Shown: one piece after another, positions 1 to 11,066 of the stretch
Layout: each line of letters begins with the position of its first letter
How positions within the stretch are numbered: position 1 is the first letter of the stretch
Origin: Sedimentisphaerales bacterium
GTDB lineage: Bacteria; Planctomycetota; Phycisphaerae; Sedimentisphaerales; Anaerobacaceae
NCBI GenBank assembly: GCA_016932095.1
Contig: JAFGDN010000067.1
Coordinates: 1 to 47,769, forward strand
Direction of reading: 5' to 3'
DNA length: 47,769 nt
Notes under the pieces: model-generated
What the model was told of the DNA's origin: nothing
Seen by the model: the letters and a program-made list of their open reading frames with translations, nothing else
The model's database searches: none
Program-made: the position numbers and the translations under genes

Positions 1-9
1 ATAATAGAA

Positions 10-207
10 ATGCTTGCTTCAACTGATTATGATTGCCAAAGAAAATTCGAGCTAACACGATCTCTGCATCAAATTAGAATGTCAATTTGGCGAGAGCATA
101 TGGCGGCATGTTCAATAGAAAGAAGCATAGATGACCTACGCCGTGCTATAGAGCTTATTGACGAGCAGAATCCTAATCCGCCCTGTCCGAATCAGAAAAA
201 GCGATGA
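10..207 (+). CDS. small hypothetical protein (possibly 5'-truncated by window edge)
   Basis: A 65-residue hydrophilic, probably helical reading frame, rich in Arg, Glu and Asp, with no signal peptide or membrane segment. The frame stays open to the first base of the window, so the ATG at 10 may be internal to a longer gene, and no ribosome binding site can be judged. It ends 7 bases from the convergent end of the CofE-like gene. I do not recognise a family and would not assign a function. It could be a chance frame. Confidence 0.3.
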   Translation: MLASTDYDCQRKFELTRSLHQIRMSIWREHMAACSIERSIDDLRRAIELIDEQNPNPPCPNQKKR

Positions 208-214
208 TACATAA

Positions 215-1125
215 TCAAACAAAACGTGCTACCGTTTTCAGCAGGAGGCGTTTGAGGAAGGGTTTGGTGTATGAGGTGGCGATGAGGGTTTGTTTGATGG
301 TGTTTTCGAAGCCGGGGCCGGCCAGCATTGTGTTTGAGACATTGGCGGTTTCGTTGATTTGGTAATCACAGCCGCGGATTATGGCAACGGGGATACCTGC
401 TCCGGTCTGGCCGAAAACGAGGGCCGAGGAGGCGCATAGTTCGTGGGCGACGAGGTCGATACCGCCGAATTTTGGTTTGCCATAGATGTCCTTTTGGCCG
501 AATTGCTTGGAGACGGGGTCGATGCCGGAGGAGCCGAGGGCAAAATCCATAGTGCCAAATGGGATTATTTCGGTATCGGCCAAAATGACAGCCAGTTCCT
601 TTCCTGTCAGTTTTTGCAGCTCCATACGAATGTCTTTAGCGGCCTGGTCGGGATTTTCGGGCAGCAAGCTAACGACGCCTTTTTCGTGGTTTGAGCCGTC
701 GATTCCAGCGTCGCAGGTGTGGGGCCTGCCGTCGGCGCCGAGGGTTACGCACAGGGCCTGTTCGTGCTCGACAAGCTCACCGGCAACAGCAGTATCTTCA
801 GAAGCACTTAGTATATGTTTTTCAACAACGCCCTTGAGGGGCACGATTGCGAGGATTTTGTCGCCCTGGTCAAAAATCATCTGCAGCCAGACGGGGTCTT
901 TGCCGGTTTTTCTGGATATGTAGAGCGCCTTTTGGCCCGGTACGACGTCAGCCATTCTGCGCAGGCGTCCCTGGGCTTTTGAGACGATTTTGCTTGTGAG
1001 GACGACGACATCGTTTTTGAGCAATCCGCCGATTTCCTGCTGTGCGGCTTTGGCAATGATTTCAGCGAGGTTATCACCCTGTTTGATTTTCGGGATTGTC
1101 TGCAGACCGAATGCTTCGACTTTTT

Positions 1126-1129
<4 letters not shown>
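215..1129 (-). CDS. CofE-like gamma-glutamyl ligase (coenzyme F420-0:L-glutamate ligase family)
   Basis: The 304-residue protein matches the CofE/FbiB-N family in layout: an N-terminal IPKIKQGDNL segment, a VVLTSKIVSKAQGRL strand, a TGKDP motif, DAGIDGSN, LLPENPDQAA, and a C-terminal ELCASSALVFGQTGAGIPVA block. Family members ligate L-glutamate to F420-0 using GTP. However, the FGRPWR-type motif after the DT pair is replaced by DTEIIPFGTMDFALG, so the substrate may not be F420. I chose the ATG at 1129 over the longer frame to 1222 because it overlaps the ribD stop as ATGA and is preceded by AGGGGGC. That overlap suggests translational coupling with ribD, a flavin gene, which fits the deazaflavin/flavin theme. 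No other F420 biosynthesis gene is in the window. Confidence 0.75.
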
Positions 1130-4277
<3,148 letters not shown>

Positions 4278-4430
4278 CTATTTAATGGTCTTGGCTGAAA
4301 TGCGAACGGTCTTGCCATTTTTCCAGACCACGAGGGGGCGGCCGGTCTTTTTATGCCGCTCGACAACTTTGCGTATTGCTCTTTTCATCGCGAGTTCCGC
4401 CTTATCCTGTAAAGATAACCTCTTTTTCAT
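4278..4430 (-). CDS. 50-residue partner of the Zeta-like kinase (putative antitoxin or accessory protein)
   Basis: This short basic protein begins MKKRLSLQDKAELAMKRAIR, continues through a conserved-looking RHKKTGRPLVVWKNGKTVRI core, and ends SAKTIK. The 'TGRPLvVWkdGkVVrip' pattern is, from my recollection, the usual small neighbour of Zeta-toxin-like ATPases in bacteria and cyanobacteria, but the biochemical role is not established. Its ATG lies three bases after the stop of the kinase gene. The last codons of that gene supply GAGGT as ribosome binding site, so translation is probably coupled. The order toxin-then-partner differs from many toxin-antitoxin operons. It is too short for ordinary ORF cut-offs and is easily missed. 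Confidence 0.72.
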   Translation of the reverse strand: MKKRLSLQDKAELAMKRAIRKVVERHKKTGRPLVVWKNGKTVRISAKTIK

Positions 4431-4433
4431 ATC

Positions 4434-5009
4434 TTACCTCACGCTTTGGCTGATTAACTCAAATAATTGCTTACGAATAATTTCTATATGCCCATTTTTG
4501 CCCTTTGCAATTAATACGGGCTTTGCGCCGGAGTTATCAAATAACATCCAAGAATCAAGCAACGGCAAATACAATTTAAAGAAGTTATATAGACCGCGAG
4601 CGAAACGTCGTTTAACATCTTCTGCCGGAACATCGTGGCCGCCTTCTGCAATCCTGTCTTTAATGCGACCTATGGCCAACTCCGGGCTGGGAATCCATAA
4701 AAAGAAAATATGTAAATCATATCCCCGCTCTTTCAACGTTTTGAATAAATTCGCATACAACTTTCCAGATAAAGTGGTTTCAAAAGCAAAATCAGCCCCC
4801 CGGTTCGCAAATTCATGAATTTCCTGCAAAACAAGCCGACCTGCCTTAATAGCCGCGCTGCGAGGTGAAAATGGAGCAAGCCCCTGGGCAATAAAGTCGG
4901 CATTCACAAAATTCGGACACTTAGCATAATCCGGTAAAAACTCCCTTGCAAATGTAGTTTTGCCGGAGCCATTTGGCCCGGCGATTATATAAACATTCTT
5001 ATTTTTCAT
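4434..5009 (-). CDS. Zeta toxin-like P-loop kinase
   Basis: The 191-residue protein has a Walker A loop GPNGSGKTT (11-19), the NFVNADFIAQGL segment, FAFETTLSGK, and the FFLWIPSPELAIGRIKDR block seen in Zeta-type small kinases. True Zeta toxins phosphorylate UDP-N-acetylglucosamine and so block wall synthesis. Whether this short, chromosomal subfamily does so is unknown. The start is the ATG at 5009, preceded by AAGGGG. A TTG five codons upstream is possible but overlaps that site. A likely promoter lies at 5060-5088, giving a short leader. The 50-codon gene follows immediately. Confidence 0.85.
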   Translation of the reverse strand: MKNKNVYIIAGPNGSGKTTFAREFLPDYAKCPNFVNADFIAQGLAPFSPRSAAIKAGRLVLQEIHEFANRGADFAFETTLSGKLYANLFKTLKERGYDLHIFFLWIPSPELAIGRIKDRIAEGGHDVPAEDVKRRFARGLYNFFKLYLPLLDSWMLFDNSGAKPVLIAKGKNGHIEIIRKQLFELISQSVR

Positions 5010-5059
5010 ATGCCCCTTAATCAAACCAGCTTGTCAAGATTATGGCCGGACTAGAATAG

Positions 5060-5088
5060 TTTATACGCTTATCAGCGATGTTTTGCAA
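5060..5088 (-). promoter_or_regulatory. sigma-70-type promoter for the Zeta-like unit
   Basis: Read on the minus strand, TTGCAA (5083-5088) is followed by a 17-base spacer and TATAAA (5060-5065). Transcription would start near 5053, about 45 bases before the kinase ATG. A perfect TTGACA closer to the gene was rejected because nothing suitable follows it. The assignment rests on sequence match only. Confidence 0.5.
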
Positions 5089-5107
5089 TATGACGCCCAC
5101 CGGTTTG

Positions 5108-6247
5108 TTAATAACCAACTTTGCGGATTTCCGGATTACTCATCCGCTTTTTTATATACGCGAAAACAGCGCCAAAGGTAAATCCGCCGACGTGGGCAAA
5201 CCAGGCAACGCCCGTGAAGTTCGGCTTATCCATACCGAAGGCAAAAGCATAAGCCAATTGCAAAACAAACCAGCTGATAAGATAGAGAACCGCAGGCACG
5301 CGAATAATCCTGTATAGGAAAAATGTCTTTATGACGGCAGAGGGATAAAACACAAGATAAGCCCCCATAATCCCTGATATGGCACCGCTTGCGCCAATCG
5401 TCGGTATGGTCGAGCCGATGTTAAAAACGGCGTGCAGCCCCACCGCAGCCAGCCCGCACGCAAAATAAAAACCGAGGTAGCCCGGCAATGTGAACCTTGA
5501 TTCAACGTTATCGCCGAAAATCCACAAGAAATACATATTGCCAAGCAGGTGCAAAATGTCACTATGAAGGAACAACGAAGTAACAAGCCCAATTCCCCAA
5601 AAATGAGTGGGAACCAGACCAAAGGTATGGAAAATGAATTGTGAAGACGACGTAAATAAAACTTGAGCAAGAAACACAAAGACACAAACGCCAATCAAAG
5701 ACAACGTCACAATAGGTGGCCTTTCAACGGGTGTTTCGTCTGACAAGGGCAAAACAATCGTGGGCAAATACATAAAATGATAACCTTTTGTTCTCAGAAC
5801 ACGGCAGGTATCGGTGATATCCTCCCAGGCAGTCAATTTCCTGTCTTTACTGACGACATCTTCCGCGAACGTAACAGCCGCAGGATTGGATTTCAAGTAA
5901 CGGGCGATTCTCCTGGCCTCCCCATAGTCGGTCCAGACACCTCTGCAATTCGGGCATCTATCTATGAAAATATTGGAGTCGGCGCAGTAATCGACCTTTT
6001 TCATTGTGCATTGACATCTGGGACAAATCCTCCGTTCTTCATCCAGCCGGCTCAAATCATTTACATCTCTGGGGCGGAAGAATGTCGGCTCTTCAGGGGA
6101 AAATGGGTGTTTATCAGAAAGGTCTTTTACGAAAGGCAAAAGCTCGTCGCGGTCAAACCATATACCGCCGCAATTGACGCAGGTATTGACAGCAGTAGAG
6201 CCACGGCAAATGACCCTTAAATTATTTGAGCAAACAGGGCATTTCAT
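5108..6247 (-). CDS. zinc-ribbon rhomboid family intramembrane serine protease
   Basis: The 379-residue protein has two N-terminal zinc ribbons of the TFIIB-like type (CPVC...CVNC...GGIWFDRDEL, then CPRC...CPNCRGVW), a linker, and a six-helix rhomboid domain from about 178. Rhomboids cleave membrane proteins inside the bilayer. The HLLGN motif (H233, N237), the serine in GASGA (S287) and the histidine in AHVGGF (H352) indicate an active catalytic dyad. The start is the ATG at 6247, because the family begins MKCPVC. The 12 codons upstream would need a TTG. Substrate is unknown. The zinc ribbons could bind substrate or nucleic acid, but this cannot be seen from sequence. Confidence 0.88.
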   Translation of the reverse strand: MKCPVCSNNLRVICRGSTAVNTCVNCGGIWFDRDELLPFVKDLSDKHPFSPEEPTFFRPRDVNDLSRLDEERRICPRCQCTMKKVDYCADSNIFIDRCPNCRGVWTDYGEARRIARYLKSNPAAVTFAEDVVSKDRKLTAWEDITDTCRVLRTKGYHFMYLPTIVLPLSDETPVERPPIVTLSLIGVCVFVFLAQVLFTSSSQFIFHTFGLVPTHFWGIGLVTSLFLHSDILHLLGNMYFLWIFGDNVESRFTLPGYLGFYFACGLAAVGLHAVFNIGSTIPTIGASGAISGIMGAYLVFYPSAVIKTFFLYRIIRVPAVLYLISWFVLQLAYAFAFGMDKPNFTGVAWFAHVGGFTFGAVFAYIKKRMSNPEIRKVGY

Positions 6248-6312
6248 AAAATAAATGATACCGGCATTGAAGTCACAGTGCAATCAATTCAGAGGGTAAG
6301 CATCTTCTTAAA

Positions 6313-7047
6313 TCACTGTTTTTTCGCGATAACAATTCCGAAGCATTTGTGGCGAGGGACTTTTTTGATGACGACCTTATGAAAGCCGGCTTTTTTGCAG
6401 AGAGCGGCCCACTGATTAAGCGAGACACAGTATTCGCCGTCGTTGAGGATGTGCTTTTTGCCGTTGTCGAATAATTTTACGAAGGCATCGACGGAGCCCT
6501 CTTTGAGGGCCGAGAGCCATTCCGCTTCCAATACCCTGATAATCCGCTTGAACCTGTTGATATCAGTCAGGTTGCCGGTGGTATCCATATCTATATCGCC
6601 GATTAAAAAAGTGCCGCCGGGCTTTAGAACCCTGAATATTTTCTTTAAGGGATTCAACTTTTCCTTCAAATGATGGAGGGTAACGGTAGAGGCAGCGATA
6701 TCAAATGTATTGTCCGGGAACTTTATCGAATCGGCGTCCATCAGCCGGAATGCGACCCGGTCTTTTATGCCCAGCTCTTTGATTTTGTCCTCGAACAGCG
6801 TCATCATTTCCTTCGAACTATCGACGCCCGTAATCGAGCAATCAGCTGCCTTGAGGAATTTCAAACTGAGAAGGCCTGTGCCACAGCCGATATCGAGCAC
6901 CTTATCACCGGCCTTTACTCCAGAATTTTTCACTACGAGGTCTAATAATTCACGATGAAATTCCAGCGCCCCCAAGGTTCTGTCATACTCATTTGACCAG
7001 CCGTCGAACCAGTCGCGGGTAATCTTTTTGCCCGCTTTTGCCTGCAT
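6313..7047 (-). CDS. class I SAM-dependent methyltransferase
   Basis: The 244-residue soluble protein has the glycine-rich SAM motif LDIGCGTG (51-58), an acidic residue at the end of strand 2 (TGVDSSKEM), and an LKPGGTFLIGDIDMD post-motif, typical of Methyltransf_11-type enzymes. The N-terminal FDGWSNEYDRTLG resembles small-molecule and quinone methyltransferases, but the substrate cannot be told. It starts just downstream of the tRNA-Asn terminator, and no strong promoter is obvious in the short gap. Confidence 0.85.
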   Translation of the reverse strand: MQAKAGKKITRDWFDGWSNEYDRTLGALEFHRELLDLVVKNSGVKAGDKVLDIGCGTGLLSLKFLKAADCSITGVDSSKEMMTLFEDKIKELGIKDRVAFRLMDADSIKFPDNTFDIAASTVTLHHLKEKLNPLKKIFRVLKPGGTFLIGDIDMDTTGNLTDINRFKRIIRVLEAEWLSALKEGSVDAFVKLFDNGKKHILNDGEYCVSLNQWAALCKKAGFHKVVIKKVPRHKCFGIVIAKKQ

Positions 7048-7068
7048 AGTTCAAACCCTTTTTTTCAT

Positions 7069-7114
7069 AAAAAAGCTTCGCTCGCTGAATCAATTTCTGC
7101 CAAGCGAGCGAAGC
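7069..7114 (-). terminator. intrinsic terminator after tRNA-Asn
   Basis: A perfect 12-base inverted repeat (GCTTCGCTCGCT at 7075-7086 with AGCGAGCGAAGC at 7103-7114) encloses a 16-base loop. On the minus strand it is followed by six T residues (7069-7074). It lies directly 3' of the tRNA and before the methyltransferase. Confidence 0.85.
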
Positions 7115-7120
7115 ACACAA

Positions 7121-7193
7121 CTCCCCGAGCTGGACTCGAACCAGCGACCTAGCGGTTAACAGCCGCTCGCTCTACCAATTGAGCTATCGGGGA
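7121..7193 (-). tRNA. tRNA-Asn (anticodon GTT)
   Basis: The 73-base cloverleaf has a seven-pair acceptor stem (TCCCCGA/TCGGGGA), D stem GCTC/GAGC, anticodon stem AGCGG/CCGCT with loop CTGTTAA giving anticodon GTT, and T stem GCTGG/CCAGC with TTCGAGT loop. The discriminator base is G. No CCA is encoded. It has its own promoter and terminator. Confidence 0.97.
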
Positions 7194-7209
7194 AAAACTC
7201 AAAAACAGC

Positions 7210-7238
7210 AGTATATATCAAATCGGGTCAGCCGGCAA
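7210..7238 (-). promoter_or_regulatory. promoter of tRNA-Asn
   Basis: On the minus strand, TTGCCG (7233-7238), a 17-base spacer and TATACT (7210-7215) lie so that transcription would start about 10 bases before the mature 5' end of the tRNA. Confidence 0.65.
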
Positions 7239-7431
7239 GCAATTAAGGCCGAAATTGCGAAAAATTGCGAAAAAAGCGATAAAAACCAACAATTTCTGGA
7301 CAAGCACTCGAGGATTTTGTATCTTATAATATTTTAGGGTTCAGCCGGTTGGAAGCAGGGGCGATATCCCAAATAAGGAAGCGGAAAACCGGCACAACAG
7401 GCCAGGCAAGGTTTACGGTGGTATTGTATAA

Positions 7432-8277
7432 ATGGCAAGCGATATACTTGACATAGGCGGATACACTATTAAAAGACGGGTCGGTGTCGGTGCGCGCAGC
7501 ACGATATACCTTGCAAATGACGAATCAGACGGCAAGGAAGTAGCATTAAAGAGGGTATTTTTTGAAAAGCCCGAAGACAGCCGGATACTCGAACAGGTCG
7601 AGAACGAATTTAAAATAGCCCAGAAAGTCAACCATCCATATATCCGTCAGTGCTACAAGCTCAGGAGAATCAGGAGTATGTTCAAAACGAGGGAGCTGCT
7701 GCTGGCTATGGAATACTTCGACGGACAATCGTTAGAGGATGGACCGGCCCTGAGCTTGCTGGATGTTTTACTGGTTTTCAGAATGGTGGCCACGGGGCTA
7801 AACGCGATGCATCAGGCGGGGCTTGTCCACTGCGATATTAAACCAAATAACATACTTTTGAATAAAGCCGGCACCATTAAAATTATAGATTTGGGACAAA
7901 GCTGCAGAATCGGAACGACCAAACGGCGAATACAGGGAACACCGGATTATATCGCGCCGGAGCAGGTAAGGCGTAAGCCGTTAGGCCCCAAGACCGACAT
8001 TTTCAACCTGGGCGCGACTATGTACTGGGCGCTCACGGGCAAGACCGTCCCGACGCTGATACCTAAAAAAGACCCGTTTGGTCTGCCGGTTCAGGAGACG
8101 GTCCGCGCCCCCCACGAGGTCAGGCCGCAGATACCGCCTGGCATTTCCAAATTAGTGATGGATTGCGTCGAAGACGACCCCGCGAAAAGGCCGGTTGATA
8201 TGACGGGCGTCATATCTCGCCTTGACCTGATGATTCACAGCATTCTCAGCACCAAATCGAAAACTCCTCCTCAATAA
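7432..8277 (+). CDS. Hanks-type serine/threonine protein kinase
   Basis: The 281-residue protein is a single soluble kinase domain with no membrane helix. It has the glycine loop VGVGARSTI (18-26), invariant lysine K40, catalytic loop HCDIKPNN (D135, N140), the metal motif DLG (153-155, variant of DFG), APEQ (175-178) and the helix-F aspartate D189. All catalytic residues are present, so it should be active. Lack of a receptor domain suggests a cytoplasmic role. A phosphatase gene follows on the same strand after 118 bases, and could act on the same proteins. A TATAAT lies at 7325-7330 but I see no good -35 at proper spacing. Confidence 0.92.
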   Translation: MASDILDIGGYTIKRRVGVGARSTIYLANDESDGKEVALKRVFFEKPEDSRILEQVENEFKIAQKVNHPYIRQCYKLRRIRSMFKTRELLLAMEYFDGQSLEDGPALSLLDVLLVFRMVATGLNAMHQAGLVHCDIKPNNILLNKAGTIKIIDLGQSCRIGTTKRRIQGTPDYIAPEQVRRKPLGPKTDIFNLGATMYWALTGKTVPTLIPKKDPFGLPVQETVRAPHEVRPQIPPGISKLVMDCVEDDPAKRPVDMTGVISRLDLMIHSILSTKSKTPPQ

Positions 8278-8318
8278 ATCGCAAAGATTTCCAAAAACAT
8301 CAACATAGCCGATGAACC

Positions 8319-8347
8319 TTGACAGGACAGGCCTGAAAAGGTATTCT
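8319..8347 (+). promoter_or_regulatory. sigma-70-type promoter of the phosphatase gene
   Basis: A perfect TTGACA (8319-8324) is followed by a 17-base spacer and TATTCT (8342-8347). Transcription would start about 40 bases before the phosphatase ATG, so this gene can be expressed apart from the kinase. Confidence 0.65.
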
Positions 8348-8395
8348 TCAGGGCGCTATTTGTATGGCATGTGTCAACCACTGGGGATATGAAAG

Positions 8396-9244
8396 ATGCC
8401 GGATAAAACCGTCGAATTACTTAGAAAAGGCATTGTTGCCAATAACGATGACAAATTCAGGCGGGGAAATCTCATTTGTTTGCCGTCAAACGGGTCGGCG
8501 GTCATAACGGGAGACATTCACGGGCACCGTCTTAATTTCGAACGGATAGTCGCCTTTGCAAATCTCGAAAAAAACCCCCACAGGCATGTAATACTTCAGG
8601 AAATAATACATGGGGGCCCCGAAGACGAAAAAGGCGGCTGCCTCTCATACAGATTACTGTTTGATGTTGTTGCCTACAAGCTGCGGTTTCCCCATTGCGT
8701 GCACATCATAATGGGTAACCACGACACGGCCTTCATAAACAACAGCGACGTTATGAAAAACGGCAAGGAAATGAACGCGGCGATGCGTGCGGCGATTGAC
8801 CGACAATACTTCGGCGCCAGCGAGAAGGTGAAGCTTGCGATTAAGCAGTTCCTTTTCTCACAGCCATTGGCAGTCAAATGCCCCAACCGGATATTCGTTT
8901 CACACTCGCTGCCGGCGGACAATCTTGCAGACAAATTCGACCAGCGCATCTTTCACAGGCAGCTCAGGATAAACGATATTGTAAAGCCGGGCTCGGCGTA
9001 TTTACTGACCTGGGGCAGGGCGCACAGCCAGCGATTGTTGGATAAAATGGCCAAGATGCTCGACGTTGATATTTTCATTGTCGGACATCAGCGGCAGGAA
9101 GGCGGTTACGGCCAGGCGGGCAAGAATCTTATAATCCTCGCCTCCGAACACGACCACGGCTGTATAATGCCTGTTGATCTCGCCAAAACCTACTCAATCG
9201 AAGGGCTGCTCAAACTTATTATCCCGCTGGCAGCCATCGCCTGA
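8396..9244 (+). CDS. calcineurin-like metallophosphoesterase (PPP-related)
   Basis: The 282-residue protein has the metal-binding motifs GDIHGH (39-44) and GNHD (107-110), and later histidines in FVSHS and IVGHQ, as in PPP-type Ser/Thr phosphatases and ApaH-like enzymes. The central GDxxDRG motif is not recognisable. The matching place reads HVILQEIIHGGPED, so one metal ligand may be supplied differently. No signal peptide or helix is seen. Proximity to the kinase suggests it may reverse that kinase's action, which is inference. It could also hydrolyse nucleotides. Confidence 0.83.
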   Translation: MPDKTVELLRKGIVANNDDKFRRGNLICLPSNGSAVITGDIHGHRLNFERIVAFANLEKNPHRHVILQEIIHGGPEDEKGGCLSYRLLFDVVAYKLRFPHCVHIIMGNHDTAFINNSDVMKNGKEMNAAMRAAIDRQYFGASEKVKLAIKQFLFSQPLAVKCPNRIFVSHSLPADNLADKFDQRIFHRQLRINDIVKPGSAYLLTWGRAHSQRLLDKMAKMLDVDIFIVGHQRQEGGYGQAGKNLIILASEHDHGCIMPVDLAKTYSIEGLLKLIIPLAAIA

Positions 9245-9277
9245 CAATAATTGGTCTTTGCATGTAAACGAAAAGAT

Positions 9278-9307
9278 TTGACAAAAAGGCCGATAATTTA
9301 GTATAAT
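9278..9307 (+). promoter_or_regulatory. consensus sigma-70 promoter of the export unit
   Basis: Perfect TTGACA (9278-9283) and perfect TATAAT (9302-9307) are separated by 18 bases. Transcription would start near 9314, giving a leader of about 70 bases before the Wza-like gene, whose ATG is preceded by AAAGGAG. Confidence 0.85.
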
Positions 9308-9387
9308 AGATGTTTCTAAAAGCTGTCCAAGAAGAGTAAATTTGAGGCGCATAAATCGTAAATCAGCGAGAGAAAGGAGCTAATTCA

Positions 9388-10164
9388 ATGAAGTGTGTTC
9401 GTCCTATAACGAAGCTAATTTTTGCAGCAATTGGTGCAGCTTGTGTAATTGGGCTTTCAGGTTGTTTTTCATCGCGTCCAAAGGACATAGAGGCGTTTTT
9501 GAAGCCGCACCAGGCAAATGTGGCCGCCGATAAATACGTTTTGCAGCCGCCGGATGAAATCGAGATACATTGCGCCCGCATACCTGAAATAAACGCTCAG
9601 CGTCAGCGAATACGCCCTGATGGCTATGTGACCTTCGAGAACGTAGGCGAGTTTATGGCGGCGGGCAAAACGCCACAGGAGCTTGCCGATGAAATGAAAG
9701 AAAAGGTTTCGACGCTATATATGCTGGTAGGCGAGGAGCCCATTGAAGTGCGGATTATGGTGTTCAGAAGTAAAGTGTTCTATGTTCTCGGCCAGGTTAA
9801 TATCCCAGGCCCGAAGGTATATTCGGGACGAGATACGTTGTTAACCGCGATTGCCGAGGCACAGTTAAATCCGATGGCCTGGGCGGAGCGAATCCAGGTG
9901 ATAAGGCCTTCGGCCGACGCCAGCGTCAGGCCGAGAATTTTTGAGGTTAATTTTGACCGGATGTCGGCGCACGGCGATATGACAAAGAACATCCTTTTGC
10001 AGGAAGGCGACGTGATATACGTTCCGCCGACGGTGCTGGCGTGGCTTGGTTTGAAGGTTGAAGAGATAATCCGGCCGATTGCGCGGGCCTTTTCAGGAGT
10101 CAGCACGGTTCAATACGCTACCGGTACCCAGCCAACTGTAAGCGGCGGGGCTGCATCTCCGTGA
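9388..10164 (+). CDS. polysaccharide export lipoprotein (Wza/poly-export family)
   Basis: The 258-residue protein carries a lipoprotein signal: basic n-region, hydrophobic core and lipobox LSGC with C26. The mature part has a poly-export domain (about 50-130, YVLQPPDEIEI...RIRPDGYVTF) and one SLBB-like segment (about 130-215, FYVLGQVNIPGPKVY). Wza-type proteins form the outer-membrane channel for exopolysaccharide. It is shorter than E. coli Wza and has a single clear SLBB-like domain, as in many exosortase-linked export proteins. It probably works with the BY-kinase/chain-length protein at 20.5-22.8 kb, although it sits on the opposite strand in its own unit. Confidence 0.9.
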   Translation: MKCVRPITKLIFAAIGAACVIGLSGCFSSRPKDIEAFLKPHQANVAADKYVLQPPDEIEIHCARIPEINAQRQRIRPDGYVTFENVGEFMAAGKTPQELADEMKEKVSTLYMLVGEEPIEVRIMVFRSKVFYVLGQVNIPGPKVYSGRDTLLTAIAEAQLNPMAWAERIQVIRPSADASVRPRIFEVNFDRMSAHGDMTKNILLQEGDVIYVPPTVLAWLGLKVEEIIRPIARAFSGVSTVQYATGTQPTVSGGAASP

Positions 10165-10224
10165 TAGCACAGCGAGCGTGCAATTACCTTCGAGTAAAAG
10201 CTATCCGGCAATTGTGATGAGCTT

Positions 10225-11037
10225 ATGAAATTAAGAAAAACCCTTAGTATGGTGCACCTGGCTGGCACTTGCTGGTTTATGCTGTGCACGGGCATCGTAT
10301 TTATTATGGCGATGTGGCAGGCGGGTTTTAACTGGCTGATAATTTTCTCGCTGTCGGGGTATCTCGCGTTAGCCATAACCCTGCTGGTCAGCTTATACCT
10401 GTTTTCCATCTTCAGAGGGGCCTCAGAAGGTTTAACGATGCAAACAGAACACCCTTTAACAAGCACAATGTATTATATGGCATTTTATGTATCTACGCCT
10501 TTTCTTGGCGCGATTGCAGGCGTGCTCGGAATGTTAGGCGAGAAGACAATCGGACCGCTGATGGGGGGAATCGCAACGGGAACCATCGGCGCCACTTTTC
10601 TGACCTGGATTGTGGTTGACACCATCGCCGGCTCGGTGGAACTCTTGACGCCACAGGCAAGAAGGCATCGCACGCAACGAATGGCGCGTGCCCGGCTGAT
10701 AAAACAATTTGAGCAAACGCAGCGGGAATTGCTGCTGGCCCGTCTGAAAAAACAAAAAAGCGAAAAGAATTTATTATGGGAGCAGTCGCTTGCCCTTGAG
10801 GCAGGCGAGCTTGCAGGACTTCTAACCTGCGATGATGCATCTTTTTCATCGGCCCGGCAGCAGGCAATCGGTTTAGGCGTGCTGGCCTGGCAAACGGGCG
10901 GGTTGAACTGTATGAAAAAACTGCGGGATATGGCTGCGGAAATTTTCCGGCGAGAATATAACACAAGACAATTCGCAGATTACATCTCAGTATGGTGGGA
11001 CGGCATCGGAAACTGGCGAAATCCGTCGCCGGCCTGA
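10225..11037 (+). CDS. multi-pass membrane protein of unknown function
   Basis: The 270-residue protein has about four hydrophobic segments (roughly 10-33, 37-63, 84-106, 114-138), then a highly charged coiled region (about 140-190, rich in Arg, Gln, Glu and Lys) and a soluble C-terminus. I do not recognise the family. It follows the Wza-like gene by 60 bases and precedes the beta-helix gene, so a role in export or assembly of the same envelope polymer is possible but unproven. Start: the ATG at 10225 has only a weak ribosome site. Codon 9 is also ATG. Confidence 0.75.
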   Translation: MKLRKTLSMVHLAGTCWFMLCTGIVFIMAMWQAGFNWLIIFSLSGYLALAITLLVSLYLFSIFRGASEGLTMQTEHPLTSTMYYMAFYVSTPFLGAIAGVLGMLGEKTIGPLMGGIATGTIGATFLTWIVVDTIAGSVELLTPQARRHRTQRMARARLIKQFEQTQRELLLARLKKQKSEKNLLWEQSLALEAGELAGLLTCDDASFSSARQQAIGLGVLAWQTGGLNCMKKLRDMAAEIFRREYNTRQFADYISVWWDGIGNWRNPSPA

Positions 11038-11066
11038 GAACATCACAATCGCGGAGGAAGGTCAGT

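Noticed and set aside
5021-5032. TTGACA just upstream of the Zeta-like gene as promoter
   Set aside because: No -10 element follows before the start codon; a better pair lies at 5060-5088.
10992-11066. Upstream ATG of the plus-strand beta-helix gene
   Set aside because: It lies inside the membrane-protein gene and would place about 30 residues before the signal peptide; TTG 11067 has a strong ribosome site.
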